A stretch of DNA of 64,000 nucleotides from Paenibacillus sp. ACRRX (GCF_022346885.1 NZ_JAKRNK010000001.1:1054001-1118000), one strand, 5' to 3'. Positions 34,188 through 43,949 are shown, counted from the first letter of the stretch. Translations and numbers: made by a program. Notes: a model not told the origin generated them from the letters alone.

Positions 34188-34191
34188 TCAG

Positions 34192-34225
34192 AAAAGCACT
34201 CTCATATCGAGGGTGCTTTTCTTTT
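34192..34225 (+). terminator. Terminator of the moron
   Basis: AAAAGCACTCTC (34192-34203) pairs with GAGGGTGCTTTT (34209-34220), one G-U pair, followed by CTTTT. Confidence 0.8.
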
Positions 34226-34252
34226 ATCCAAACAACTAAGGAGCTGATTTTT

Positions 34253-34618
34253 ATGTTATACACAACACTTAAAGCTGGGAATCAAGAATATAAATTGCGC
34301 TTGACTGCAAAAGCATCTGTTGACATTGAACGTAAACTTGGCAAGTCTGTGCTTGGAGTGTTCGGAGATGGCAACCTGGAGGACATGCCGACTATGGAGA
34401 CATTAGTTTTAGTCCTGCATGGTTCACTACAAGCCTATGAACATGGGATTTCATTGGATGATGCATATGCCATTTATGATAAATACATCGAAAGTGACGG
34501 CTCCTATGCAGGCATGCTCACTGAGCTGGTTGAGGTGCTTAAGGTAAGCGGTTTTTTCAAGGAAGCCAAGGGGATGGAACTGGAAGCTCCAGTGAAGAGA
34601 ACCAAGGTGAGCAAGTAA
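34253..34618 (+). CDS. Tail assembly chaperone (gpG-like)
   Basis: 121 residues. ASVDIERKLGKSVLGVFG and VLHGSLQAYEHGISLDDAY are characteristic of Firmicute tail chaperones that coat the tape measure. A U UUU UUC slippery heptamer at 34552-34558, in the correct register near its 3' end, should give a minority -1 product fused to the next frame. Confidence 0.85.
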   Translation: MLYTTLKAGNQEYKLRLTAKASVDIERKLGKSVLGVFGDGNLEDMPTMETLVLVLHGSLQAYEHGISLDDAYAIYDKYIESDGSYAGMLTELVEVLKVSGFFKEAKGMELEAPVKRTKVSK

Positions 34619-35046
34619 CAAGCCTGACAGAGTTGTACGAAAAACTGTATCTGCCCGCGATTGAAAACGGGGTGGGTGCAGTTTTTTATTGGGACATGAC
34701 CTATAAGGAGATCATTGCAGCGATTCAAGGGAATCAGCGCCGAATGAAGTCAGAGTTTCAGATTCATGCCAGCCTTGTACATCGACTTGGAAACCTCTTA
34801 GGGCGCGCAGTGAATGATCCTAAAAACTATCCCGATATCAGCAAAGCATTTCCTGGCTTATTTGAAGACGATACAAGCTTGGCAAAGAACACACCTTCTG
34901 AGAAGGTACAAAGCCAACAACAAGACTGGCGTCGAATGAAAGCAAATATCGAAGCCTACGCTGCTGAACGCAGAAAGCGAGGTGAGGGAAATAACAATAG
35001 AGGAACTTCGAGTCCTGATAACAGGGGAGACGACAAGCTTACGTAG
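34558..35046 (+). CDS. Tail assembly chaperone T-domain, expressed by -1 frameshift (gpGT-like)
   Basis: The frame is open from a stop at 34540 through the slippery site to 35046 and is in the -1 register relative to the upstream gene. Frameshifting at 34552-34558 gives a fusion of about 264 residues, of which this frame supplies about 162. The domain (FYWDMTYKEIIAAIQGNQRRM) is typical of the T part. Independent initiation at TTG 34633 is possible, but no good RBS precedes it. Analogous to lambda G/GT. Confidence 0.8.
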   Translation, partial: QGSQGDGTGSSSEENQGEQVTSLTELYEKLYLPAIENGVGAVFYWDMTYKEIIAAIQGNQRRMKSEFQIHASLVHRLGNLLGRAVNDPKNYPDISKAFPGLFEDDTSLAKNTPSEKVQSQQQDWRRMKANIEAYAAERRKRGEGNNNRGTSSPDNRGDDKLT

Positions 35047-37828
35047 AGAGCTTCGTATCTTACGCAGGCAGCTAAATGATACAGAACGCGACGTCAGAAA
35101 CTCAACTGCTGCAATAGCGGGAGCATTTCGGAAATTAGCAGGTGTTATCGCTGCGATTGGTTTAGGTGCTGCGTTTGTATCAGCAACTAAAGACGCTATG
35201 TCATTTGAAGCGGCGCTACAACAGGTCAACCGAATCATGGGGGCATATGCCAATGAATTTAGGCGATGGTCTAACGAAAGTGCAATTGCTTTCGGGGTTT
35301 CGCGCTCTGAAGCTATACGTTATGGAGCGGTATTTGGTAACTTAATCAGCACATTTACAGCAGGTAGCCAAGACATCATGAGATATACCCGCGACCTGAT
35401 TAAGGCCAGTGCCGTTATATCGGCAGCTACAGGGCGTACCATGGAAGACGTCATGTTTCGTATCCGGTCCGGTTTGCTTGGTAACACCGAAGCAATCGAG
35501 GACTTAGGCGTAAACGTTAACGTAGCGATGTTGGAATCGACCGAAGCGTTCAGGCGGTTTGCAAACGGGAAGTCTTGGGCGCAGCTCAGCTTCCAGACTC
35601 AGCAGCAAATTCGCTTGTTCGGGGTTATGGAACAGACCGCAAAAAAATACGGTACTGAAGTGGCTAAGAACACAGCATCGGATTTGGGTACTCTCATTGC
35701 CTACTTAAAAAACGTCAAACTCTCTCTTGGACAAGCCTTCTTGCCAATTATTAATGTCATACTGCCAACCTTAACATGGTTAGCAGCAGCGTTATCGCAG
35801 GTCATGGCTGTCGTAGCTCAATTTTCTGCCGCGCTATTTGGGTATGCTCCAAACCTAAAAGCAACAGTGAATCAAACGGCTGCTGTGACAAATTTGGGTA
35901 ACGCCTACGACAAAACGGGTAAAAAGGCCAAGGCAGCACAACGGGGCGTTGCAGGGTTTGACGAGATTAATCAATTGGCCGACCCTGCTGCAGGAGGTGG
36001 CGATGCTGAAGCGCCAGCAGCGGCTACCCCAGCTATTCCAGAAATACTCGTGCCACAAGTAGACTTAGACACGATCCCGAAGGAAATTCAGGAAATGGCC
36101 GAAAAGGTAAAGAGGATACTCGAAAAAATATTCGAACCGTTCCGGAAGTCTTGGGATAAATACGGTCCAGGAGTGACTTCTGAATTTAATAAAGCGGTTG
36201 ATGGAACTAAAAGAGTCTTGGAGTCTTTAGGTTCAATATTTTCAGGCGTGTGGGATAATGGCGGCGCAAAGTTTTTAGAGAATATCACAAGCTTAGGACT
36301 TGAAATAAGCCGGCTGGCGCTTCGTATTTATAATGAGTTTATTTTGCCTGTCGTTGGCTGGTACGTGGATTACCTAAACCCTCAAACCAATTCAGTAACA
36401 AAAGCTATGTTGGATGGTATCAACTGGCTACTTGAAAAAATGATCGAGTTTGTATCCTATCTTGCAGGAGATGGATTTGGAGCTGCGCAAATTGCCATAG
36501 GTGGTTTGGCTGGAGCATTAATTGGCTTGTCAGTGTATAAAACAATTACGGGTGTAATTGATTTTGTTCATGGGTTATCCAAGTCAATGGGGGCATTTTT
36601 GAAGGTCTTAGTTGCCAATCCTATTTTACTAGTTGTTGTAGCTATTGGGGCGCTGATTGGTGCTCTAGTTACAGCATATATGACCAATGAGGATTTTCGT
36701 AATACGGTTGATGGGCTCTTTAAGAAATTAAAGGATTTCCTCATTCCTGTGTTTGAGGGTGTTAAGAAGATAGCGCTGGACGTCTGGAATAACGTGTTAG
36801 TTCCGTTTGGTGGGTTTCTAGAAAAAGTCTTTGTCGCATCATGGGAAGCCATTGTAAAAGTGGCCAAGTTTCTATGGAAAGAAATATTGGTTCCGTTAGG
36901 CGAAGACTTAAAATGGCTGTGGCAGAAGGTAATAGAACCACTAGCGGGTATTTTAGTAGATTCACTGTCCATTGCCTTTAAGACCGTTGCTGATGTAGCA
37001 AAAATATTCTGGAATGATGTGCTGGTTCCGCTAGGCGATTTCTTTGTGACTATCTTTTACAAGGCAATTGAGGGCTTGATTGAAATATTAAGTCATTGGT
37101 GGAACAAGATTTTTCAGCCGTTTGGTAATTTTCTAAAAGGGATATTCCAGCCAATCATTGAGGGACTAGTTAAAGTTTTTCAGTTTCTTTGGAAAGAAGT
37201 CTTCTCGCCAATTGCTAATTATCTGTCAAGTGTGTTTGTTAAAGTATTCGAATCTATGGGTTCTAGTATTAAGACTATTATTGGTGGTCTTAAGAGTATA
37301 TTTAGTGGACTCATCGACTTTATTACAGGCGTGTTTACAGGCAACTGGTCTAAAGCGTGGGATGGTGTTAAACAGATATTTAAAGGTGTATTTGACAGCC
37401 TTTGGGGAATTGTTAAGTTTCCGCTCAACTTGATCATAGACGGCATTAATACAGTTATATCAGGCTTGAATAGAATCAGTTTTAATATGCCTGATGTACT
37501 GGGTGGTGCGCACATTGGTATTGAAATACCACACATACCGAAGCTTGCCCGAGGTGGTATTGTTGATTCACCAACATTAGCTATGGTCGGTGAGGCTGGT
37601 AAAGAGGCTGTCGTACCGCTTGAAAACACTAGCTTTGTAGATAAGCTTGCTGGTGCTCTTGGATCGGCAGTATTAGCAGCCATGCAAGTTGGCGGCAGCA
37701 ACCGGAGCAATCAAAACATGGGTGATGTTGTTTTGCAGGTTGACGGTACAACAATTGCGCGTGTCCTTCGACCGTATATGCAGCAGGAGGATCAACGCAT
37801 AGGTAATACAATCATTCAGACTTACTAA
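34982..37828 (+). CDS. Tape measure protein
   Basis: 948 residues, GTG start at 34982 overlapping the T frame. The N-terminal TMP core (SFEAALQQVNRIMGAYANEFRRW) is followed by hydrophobic segments (about 495-570) that could cross the host membrane. A tandem region (about 600-745) repeats a W-x-x-(V/I)-(L/F)-x-P-(F/L/I)-(G/A) motif five times. The C terminus ends in a glycine-rich GGIVDSPTLAMVGEAGKEAVVPLE stretch, common in tape measures. Its length sets a tail of roughly 140 nm by the usual 1.5 angstrom-per-residue rule. Confidence 0.95.
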   Translation: MREITIEELRVLITGETTSLRRELRILRRQLNDTERDVRNSTAAIAGAFRKLAGVIAAIGLGAAFVSATKDAMSFEAALQQVNRIMGAYANEFRRWSNESAIAFGVSRSEAIRYGAVFGNLISTFTAGSQDIMRYTRDLIKASAVISAATGRTMEDVMFRIRSGLLGNTEAIEDLGVNVNVAMLESTEAFRRFANGKSWAQLSFQTQQQIRLFGVMEQTAKKYGTEVAKNTASDLGTLIAYLKNVKLSLGQAFLPIINVILPTLTWLAAALSQVMAVVAQFSAALFGYAPNLKATVNQTAAVTNLGNAYDKTGKKAKAAQRGVAGFDEINQLADPAAGGGDAEAPAAATPAIPEILVPQVDLDTIPKEIQEMAEKVKRILEKIFEPFRKSWDKYGPGVTSEFNKAVDGTKRVLESLGSIFSGVWDNGGAKFLENITSLGLEISRLALRIYNEFILPVVGWYVDYLNPQTNSVTKAMLDGINWLLEKMIEFVSYLAGDGFGAAQIAIGGLAGALIGLSVYKTITGVIDFVHGLSKSMGAFLKVLVANPILLVVVAIGALIGALVTAYMTNEDFRNTVDGLFKKLKDFLIPVFEGVKKIALDVWNNVLVPFGGFLEKVFVASWEAIVKVAKFLWKEILVPLGEDLKWLWQKVIEPLAGILVDSLSIAFKTVADVAKIFWNDVLVPLGDFFVTIFYKAIEGLIEILSHWWNKIFQPFGNFLKGIFQPIIEGLVKVFQFLWKEVFSPIANYLSSVFVKVFESMGSSIKTIIGGLKSIFSGLIDFITGVFTGNWSKAWDGVKQIFKGVFDSLWGIVKFPLNLIIDGINTVISGLNRISFNMPDVLGGAHIGIEIPHIPKLARGGIVDSPTLAMVGEAGKEAVVPLENTSFVDKLAGALGSAVLAAMQVGGSNRSNQNMGDVVLQVDGTTIARVLRPYMQQEDQRIGNTIIQTY

Positions 37829-37840
37829 GAGGTGAGCGAC

Positions 37841-38185
37841 ATGCTCAAGATTGATGGCGTGGGAATCCCCACGCCTTCTGATTTTCAGGTGGGTATTCAG
37901 GATATCAGTAAGGCAGAGCGAAACGCACGAGGCAGCATGATTATTGAGCGTATAGCCACGAAACGTAAGCTTGAAATAGGGTGGCGCTACTTAACGGACC
38001 AGCAGCTTAAGCAGTTACTTAATGCCGTGTCACCGGTGTTCTTCCAAGTTGACTATCCCGACCCACAAACCGGAGGGCAGCGACAAGGCACTTTTTACGC
38101 TGGTGATCGCACAGTCGGCGCTATGGACTACATCGACAGTAAAATCCGGTGGAAAGAAATTAAGTTTAACGTAATAGAGAGGTGA
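37841..38185 (+). CDS. Small tail protein (DUF6711-like)
   Basis: 114 residues from ATG 37841 (GAGGTGA upstream; an in-frame GTG at 37832 overlaps that site). Pattern IDGVGIPTPSDFQVGIQDISKAERNARG, then WRYLTDQQLKQLL, matches the small protein that follows the tape measure in many Firmicute siphophages, probably a baseplate part. Confidence 0.75.
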   Translation: MLKIDGVGIPTPSDFQVGIQDISKAERNARGSMIIERIATKRKLEIGWRYLTDQQLKQLLNAVSPVFFQVDYPDPQTGGQRQGTFYAGDRTVGAMDYIDSKIRWKEIKFNVIER

Positions 38186-38189
38186 GCGG

Positions 38190-39956
38190 ATGATACAAAC
38201 AAGCCAAGCCTATCGCGAGTCTGTATACGCTCCTATACGGCAGACCACGGCGCGTGTCACATTTGATATATCTGACGTCACCGCCGCATCGGATAACGCT
38301 GTCACGGTAACGTCGGAGGCTGAGATAAGCCGTAAGGATCAACTTACAGACCAGATGTGGTTACGTCCAGCTTATGCGACATTTGAACCTGACTATTGGC
38401 GGCTTGATGGATCAATTGCAATCCCTCCAAAGGCCAGTGAACCAGGCTATGAAACAGGTTGGTATTCGGGCGGCATGAGTGGCGAGGCGGGATTATTTAC
38501 ACCTAATCAGGTAATGGATTTTTCCTTTAGTGAGGACCATTCCAGTATGGGGATTACAATAAGTTTCGACCTGCCGACGAATGAGTGGGCAGAGGAATTT
38601 GACATAGATGTGTATGACCGTACTGGAGTTGTAATTAGGCATGTTGAAGCACGGGGCAATGAGCAGGCACGGTATGTAGTAGAAGATCAATTTGCTAATT
38701 ATCGCAGGATAAGGATTACGTTGCGGAAATGGTGCAAGCCCAATCGCCGCGCCAAGGTTATTGAAGTGTCCTTTGGTGTCATTCGGGTGTACAAGGATGA
38801 CAAGTTAGTCAAGGCGAACATGGTGGAAGAGCTTAATGCACTTGCAGACGTAGTGCCTGCTAATGAGATCAAATTTACCGTTGATAATAGCAGCAAGGAA
38901 TTCAACATCTTGAATCCAAAAGGTTTCTACGCATTTCTACAGGAGCAGCAAGTTGTGGCTGCTGAGATCGGCGTTTACACCGCTGATAATGTGGTCGAGT
39001 GGATTAACATGGGCATCTACTATTTGACTGACTGGCAGAGCGATGAAGGGGCGCTAACGACGACCTTTACTGCGCGCAATGTCTTTAATCTGTTAGATAA
39101 AGGCGATTACATGTCATCTGGAGTAACGTGGACTCTATATGGCCTCGCGGAGAACGTGTTGCAGCGAGCTGGCATTGAGAAATACAGCATCGACAACAGG
39201 CTACGTAACATCCCGACAAGCGGGTTCCCAGGAAAAGTATCTTATCGCAAAGCGCTGCAGCTCATTGGTATTGCAGCCAAAGCCGTAGTGTATCAAGATC
39301 GAACAGGAGTAATTAACATTAAGGTGTTGGAGCAAGTCAGCCCGATTGACAACGTGACTAGCGACAACATGTATAAGGACCCTCAAATTAAACTGGACAA
39401 GTTGGTAAGCAGTGTAGACATTACAACAAGCGTATACAGTGCAGGCAATGAACAGGAAGTATTAAGCACATCTATGACGATCATTGGCACATATGACATT
39501 TTTGTCGATTATACCAGCTCAATCTTTGGAGATCCCGATATCGTTGTTAGTGAAAATGCGCAGTTTGTGCTTCTGGAGAGCTATCCAGCAGGAGCCAAGC
39601 TGCGTCTGACAGCAAACGGTACTGTAACTATTAGGATCACTGGTACACTGCTTGTGACAGCTAAGACAACTTACAACCTACGTGACGAGTTGTTAGACGG
39701 GGGAACTATAAAGGTTGATAACCCATTGATCAACAACCCTGAACAAGCACATAGCGTTGGTTTATGGCTACTGAACGAGTATAAGATGCGGGCATTGTAC
39801 ACGGTTAACTGGCGTCAAAATCCCGCGCTGGAATGCGGGGATATCATACAAATTGAGGATAGCTTTAAAGGGCAGAAACAGAGCCGCATTTCCAAGCAGG
39901 AGTTTGAGTACGTGGGATACCTTCAAGGTAAGACAGAGGCAAAAGGAGGGCATTAG
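38190..39956 (+). CDS. Tail/baseplate structural protein
   Basis: 588 residues. The N terminus (SQAYRESVYAPIRQTTARVTFDISD) and central beta domains resemble minor structural baseplate proteins that bridge the distal tail to fibres. No lytic or protease motif seen. Assignment by position and composition. Confidence 0.75.
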   Translation: MIQTSQAYRESVYAPIRQTTARVTFDISDVTAASDNAVTVTSEAEISRKDQLTDQMWLRPAYATFEPDYWRLDGSIAIPPKASEPGYETGWYSGGMSGEAGLFTPNQVMDFSFSEDHSSMGITISFDLPTNEWAEEFDIDVYDRTGVVIRHVEARGNEQARYVVEDQFANYRRIRITLRKWCKPNRRAKVIEVSFGVIRVYKDDKLVKANMVEELNALADVVPANEIKFTVDNSSKEFNILNPKGFYAFLQEQQVVAAEIGVYTADNVVEWINMGIYYLTDWQSDEGALTTTFTARNVFNLLDKGDYMSSGVTWTLYGLAENVLQRAGIEKYSIDNRLRNIPTSGFPGKVSYRKALQLIGIAAKAVVYQDRTGVINIKVLEQVSPIDNVTSDNMYKDPQIKLDKLVSSVDITTSVYSAGNEQEVLSTSMTIIGTYDIFVDYTSSIFGDPDIVVSENAQFVLLESYPAGAKLRLTANGTVTIRITGTLLVTAKTTYNLRDELLDGGTIKVDNPLINNPEQAHSVGLWLLNEYKMRALYTVNWRQNPALECGDIIQIEDSFKGQKQSRISKQEFEYVGYLQGKTEAKGGH

Positions 39957-41072
39957 ATGTCGGTTAGTTTTGGGGTGAAGTCAACAACAAAAGAAGGGGA
40001 TACACCTAAAGGTCCTTTGCGGGCAGAGGGATCATTAGCCATGTTTCCGGTCGGATCCCAGGACAGGCACTCTCCTTATAATTTTGCTGTCGTAACCGGC
40101 CAGCGTGGAGAAGTTCCTGTCACTGAAATATGGATACTCATTAACGCCTGGTACGATTACAAGTCAAAACGATTCAAACGAGTCAATGTTGATAATTTTA
40201 GCTTCGGTTGGCAGCTTCAGGGTGGAGGGACCTATCCAGGTGAGGAAGGAATAGGGGACCTGACCAACCAAGGTGTTAACTTGTGGAAGGCTAACGGAAA
40301 GGGTGCATATGGTAAGGACGATCCTATGCGGGATCAGACAGGCGAGGATATCGGCGCTCCAGACGGCCAAGGAGGTTGGAGGGAGTACGGCATAATGCTA
40401 GGCTGGAATAATGTCTTTATGTGTGACAGCTACGGTGGTATGACGATAGGTGGCAGCGGATTTGAAATTGATGGATCTGGTACATCGCCGTTTTGTCGTT
40501 TGTCGCTAGGCAAATTCAGCGGTGGCAGCTCAAACCCAAGCCGGCCAGTCGAAGATTACATGTTCGCTTATAACGGAACTTGTTGGAACACTCAGCACGG
40601 CATCTGGAATAAAGACGTAGACAACATCAGCGGGTTTTTCTTCGGGATGCAGGCACCAATAAATTATTACGATCAAGGACCAGTAATGAATCCGTGGTCC
40701 AATCGTGCTGACATGAACAACACTAAACTGGTGTGGAAGCACATTCCACCAAGCACACCGCATCATATCGAAAACATTGAAGATATCCTTGAGCTTGACA
40801 AGCAGGGCCGCATGAAGCTTAAAGGGCTTGATGTACCTCGCTCCAAAGCCATTACTGTGAAACTTAATGCGGATAATGCAGCTAACGTATTCTTTCCTGA
40901 CTCTTCATGGAACAAGGAAAATAGCTTTGTCATTAGCGTAAAGGGTATTACTGCCGATGGGACTGTGCAGACAGTGACATCATATGGCGCAACATATCAA
41001 GACTTTGGGATGTATCTGGGCATGCCTGCTGGTTATGATCAGGCGGTTGTGCTTCTATCAAAAGTTGGTTAG
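39957..41072 (+). CDS. Tail fibre/host-recognition structural protein
   Basis: 371 residues, ATG 39957 behind AAAGGAGGG. Glycine- and aromatic-rich beta protein (GGSGFEIDGSGTSPFCRLSLGKF). Position after the baseplate protein suggests a receptor-binding or tip role. Not recognised by family. Confidence 0.6.
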   Translation: MSVSFGVKSTTKEGDTPKGPLRAEGSLAMFPVGSQDRHSPYNFAVVTGQRGEVPVTEIWILINAWYDYKSKRFKRVNVDNFSFGWQLQGGGTYPGEEGIGDLTNQGVNLWKANGKGAYGKDDPMRDQTGEDIGAPDGQGGWREYGIMLGWNNVFMCDSYGGMTIGGSGFEIDGSGTSPFCRLSLGKFSGGSSNPSRPVEDYMFAYNGTCWNTQHGIWNKDVDNISGFFFGMQAPINYYDQGPVMNPWSNRADMNNTKLVWKHIPPSTPHHIENIEDILELDKQGRMKLKGLDVPRSKAITVKLNADNAANVFFPDSSWNKENSFVISVKGITADGTVQTVTSYGATYQDFGMYLGMPAGYDQAVVLLSKVG

Positions 41073-41084
41073 GAGGCGTATACG

Positions 41085-41477
41085 TTGGAATTTAAGACAT
41101 GGACGCCAACCGGCTATTACAACTATCAAGACCTAAACCGTATCGAAGCCAACACCAAGGAAATTGCTGAAGCTTTGCTAAAGTGGGGATACCCTACAGA
41201 AATGCAAGGCCACATAATTAACAGAGATAGCAGGCGCATTGAGTTTGCGGACAGTCTCAACCGGCTGGAAAGCAACATTGCTGCGCTTGCGGCTGCGATC
41301 TACGTACCGACAGGATGGGAGCCGCCAAAGACTACATGGGCAGCAGGTCACAAGTTTGATTACAAGGATGCCAACCGGCTGGAACGCAACCTTGAACGTC
41401 TCGATACATTAACAAATGCAACGATCGGCAGCCTGATATATTGCGGCACCTTTTCGTGTGGAGAGGAAGTGATTTAA
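41085..41477 (+). CDS. Small tail protein with an internal duplication
   Basis: 130 residues, TTG start behind AGGAGG (41071-41076). The segment W-x(2)-G-x-Y-N-Y-Q-D-L-N-R-I-E recurs as W-x-A-G-H-K-F-D-Y-K-D-A-N-R-L-E about 80 residues later, an internal repeat. Probably a fibre connector. Confidence 0.65.
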   Translation: MEFKTWTPTGYYNYQDLNRIEANTKEIAEALLKWGYPTEMQGHIINRDSRRIEFADSLNRLESNIAALAAAIYVPTGWEPPKTTWAAGHKFDYKDANRLERNLERLDTLTNATIGSLIYCGTFSCGEEVI

Positions 41478-42415
41478 TGCCTTATGTACCAACAACTTGG
41501 AAAGATAGGGTTGTAGACAATCCACGAACGTATGACACAGTTAACAACCCTGATGGCTCCACCACACTTACACCAAAGCCTGGGGCCATTCACGAGGCAG
41601 GTACGCCAGTTCATGCGGCAAACATGAATAAAATTGAAAAGGGCATACAACAAGCTCAGTCAGATGTGGAAGATCTAGTAGCAAGGCGTGATAACCCACA
41701 CGGTGTAACAAAGGCGCAAGTGGGATTAAGCAACGTACCGGATTATGGTCCAGCTTCGCAAACATTAGCAGAAGCTGGTACATCTGACAGTGTATTAATG
41801 ACGCCGCTGCGAACTCGTCAATATGTAGATACCAAAATACAGAATGACCTTAAATTCAAGATGGAATCAGGCTTCTTGTATTATTTCAATGGATTGGAGT
41901 GGAAACGAATGGGCGGCGGCATGATGGTAGCTAGTAACAATGTGCGAGAGACATTTCAGGCTTCTGAAATTTACGGCTCTCAAAACCACAGATTAGTGGG
42001 TAAGTTTGCCCCGCCAACAACAGGTGAGATGATAGTAACCGGTCAAATGTGGGGAAGACATCTACAACCAGGATCAAATTGGCTTCGCGGAGGGCTAGTT
42101 GCGAATCAGGCAGCAGGAGGGCGTAATGGTGGCGGTACAGCCCCAGGTGGGAACTTAGTCAGCTTTGGTAACACTTATACTCAGGCAAATATAGACTGGC
42201 GAACGCCAATTGGCACATACATGGTGCCTTATGCGGGTGTTAAGACGCATATATTTACGGCTGGCGATGATAGTGTTCCTGTTGATACGTGGATCAATTT
42301 CGAAACGAGATACCATGTTATAGAACCTACTCCAATCTACTTTTTCCTTGAGGGTTATGTTGACTACATGCATTTGAAAGTCAATAACGTTTCAATAAAA
42401 TTTGATATTATCTAA
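41477..42415 (+). CDS. Tail fibre protein
   Basis: 312 residues from ATG 41477, overlapping the previous stop (TAATG). The motif DNPHGVTKAQVGLSNVPDY is the recurrent collar motif of phage tail fibres. The C-terminal half is beta-rich and glycine-rich, a likely receptor-binding tip. Confidence 0.88.
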   Translation: MPYVPTTWKDRVVDNPRTYDTVNNPDGSTTLTPKPGAIHEAGTPVHAANMNKIEKGIQQAQSDVEDLVARRDNPHGVTKAQVGLSNVPDYGPASQTLAEAGTSDSVLMTPLRTRQYVDTKIQNDLKFKMESGFLYYFNGLEWKRMGGGMMVASNNVRETFQASEIYGSQNHRLVGKFAPPTTGEMIVTGQMWGRHLQPGSNWLRGGLVANQAAGGRNGGGTAPGGNLVSFGNTYTQANIDWRTPIGTYMVPYAGVKTHIFTAGDDSVPVDTWINFETRYHVIEPTPIYFFLEGYVDYMHLKVNNVSIKFDII

Positions 42416-42433
42416 TACGAGAGGGGGAACAGT

Positions 42434-42727
42434 ATGAAGTATGTTATTTTTTATAATCTAGATGGTTCGCTTATTGGGTACTTACCTACTAAACATGTGG
42501 CAGAATCGTATGATGGGCTTGCCTATTTTGTCTTGGATAACCTCCCAGAAATGCTATCAAAGACACCAGAAGATAAAGTTGTATATGTTGATATGATTAC
42601 CAAAACATTAAAGTTGGCAGAGAAGCCCCTTGAATCTCCAAGGCAGCTTACGGCAGAGGAAGAGATTGCAAAGCTCAAGGAAGAGGTTGCAGCACTTACC
42701 GAACTACTGAAGTTACAATTAAAGTAA
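42434..42727 (+). CDS. Small tail-associated protein, 97 residues
   Basis: Beta N-terminal half (MKYVIFYNLDGSLIGYLP) and C-terminal coiled coil (EEEIAKLKEEVAALTELLK). Its position before the lysis genes is that of XkdW/XkdX-like small proteins. RBS GAGGGGG. Confidence 0.6.
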   Translation: MKYVIFYNLDGSLIGYLPTKHVAESYDGLAYFVLDNLPEMLSKTPEDKVVYVDMITKTLKLAEKPLESPRQLTAEEEIAKLKEEVAALTELLKLQLK

Positions 42728-42734
42728 AAACACA

Positions 42735-42765
42735 AACGCTACCGATACGGTGAGCGTTATTTTTA
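42735..42765 (+). terminator. Terminator at the end of the tail operon
   Basis: AACGCTACCG (42735-42744) pairs with CGGTGAGCGTT (42748-42758), followed by ATTTTTA. Confidence 0.8.
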
Positions 42766-42793
42766 TGCCCAATGAGGCAGAAGGAGATTGATT

Positions 42794-43225
42794 ATGGAGC
42801 GCTGGGAATTGCTAATTAAATGGGGAGCTGCTGCAGTAGGAGGCTTTACATCATTTTTATACGGAGGTTGGAGCTCATTGTTGACAGCATTAGCAGTTAT
42901 TGTTGCGGTTGATTATATTACTGGATTGGCCGCAGCATACAAGGAGGGAAAGGATAACCCAAACGATGAAACAAAAGGACTTAATAGCGAGGTAGGATTC
43001 TGGGGACTCGCTAAAAAATGCCTTATGTTCTTAATTGTCGGGATGGCTCACCACATCGATATTATCTTAGATGTAAATGTATTAATGGTTGGTTCAATCT
43101 ACTTTTTTATTGCTAATGAAATTATCTCTATCAGTGAAAATTTAGGTCGAGCTGGGATCAGCTTTCCCGACCAGCTCAAAGATGTAATTACAGTATTGAA
43201 GGGAAAAGGGGCGGGGAAACAATGA
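42794..43225 (+). CDS. Holin (phage holin 4 family)
   Basis: 143 residues from ATG 42794 (AAGGAGA). Three hydrophobic segments: about 10-22, 28-48 with the family motif VDYITGLAAAY, and about 72-110. The tail is basic. It permeabilises the membrane to release the endolysin encoded next, whose gene overlaps its end by 4 bp. Confidence 0.92.
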   Translation: MERWELLIKWGAAAVGGFTSFLYGGWSSLLTALAVIVAVDYITGLAAAYKEGKDNPNDETKGLNSEVGFWGLAKKCLMFLIVGMAHHIDIILDVNVLMVGSIYFFIANEIISISENLGRAGISFPDQLKDVITVLKGKGAGKQ

Positions 43226-43935
43226 AGATTATCCAAAAAGGGAATAAGTATACAAACTACAGCAGCAGGGACGGACATGTACCATGCTGCATCGTGAATC
43301 ACATTAGTGCCGGCAGCATGAGCAGCATGGATAACTGGTTCACGAGCAGCGGCAACACAGTATCGTCGGCTCACTACGGAGTGTCCAAAGATGGCCGTAT
43401 ACACCATTATGTTGACATCAAACTCATGGCATGGGCAAACGGAATAACATCAACAGCAACAACTCAAGCGCCTGCTAAGATTGTGCGCGATCATCCAGGA
43501 GTCAATCCGAACAAATACACAGTATCGATTGAACATGAGGGCACAGACGGAAATTTGACGGAGGAGCAGTTCGCGGCCAGTGTTTGGCTGCACCGTCACA
43601 TCCAAGCCGAGATTAAGCGGATATGGAGCAAGGAGCTGCAGCTTGATGATTATCATGTGATCGGGCATTATCAGATAGATCCCATCAGAAAAGCCAACTG
43701 CCCAGGGCCAAAGTTTCCATGGTCCCGATTATACAAAGAACTAAAGGGGGAAAATGAAGTGTCAAAGATACCTGTTAAAATTATTGCGGATGGAAAGAGC
43801 ATACAAAATGGATTGATAATTGAAAATGTGACATATGCACCGGTACGAGTGCTAGCTGAAGTTTTGGGGGCGCAAGTCACATGGGACCAAAAATCTAGCA
43901 CTGTATTACTCGAATCGCGGCAATTCGGGAAATAA
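43222..43935 (+). CDS. Endolysin: N-acetylmuramoyl-L-alanine amidase
   Basis: 237 residues. Amidase_2 domain about 15-165, with zinc ligands in VNHISAGS, near YHVIGHYQ and the NCPGPKFPW motif. The C-terminal domain (about 180-235, VKIIADGKSIQNGLIIENVTYAPVR) is a copper-amine-oxidase N-like stalk domain, common in Paenibacillus wall enzymes. It cleaves the peptidoglycan amide bond. Preceded by the holin. Confidence 0.94.
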   Translation: MKIIQKGNKYTNYSSRDGHVPCCIVNHISAGSMSSMDNWFTSSGNTVSSAHYGVSKDGRIHHYVDIKLMAWANGITSTATTQAPAKIVRDHPGVNPNKYTVSIEHEGTDGNLTEEQFAASVWLHRHIQAEIKRIWSKELQLDDYHVIGHYQIDPIRKANCPGPKFPWSRLYKELKGENEVSKIPVKIIADGKSIQNGLIIENVTYAPVRVLAEVLGAQVTWDQKSSTVLLESRQFGK

Positions 43936-43949
43936 GGGGATATCAATAA

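Noticed and set aside
37212-37433. Alternate forward frame in the tape measure gene
   Set aside because: No RBS, hydrophobic shadow of a repetitive region.
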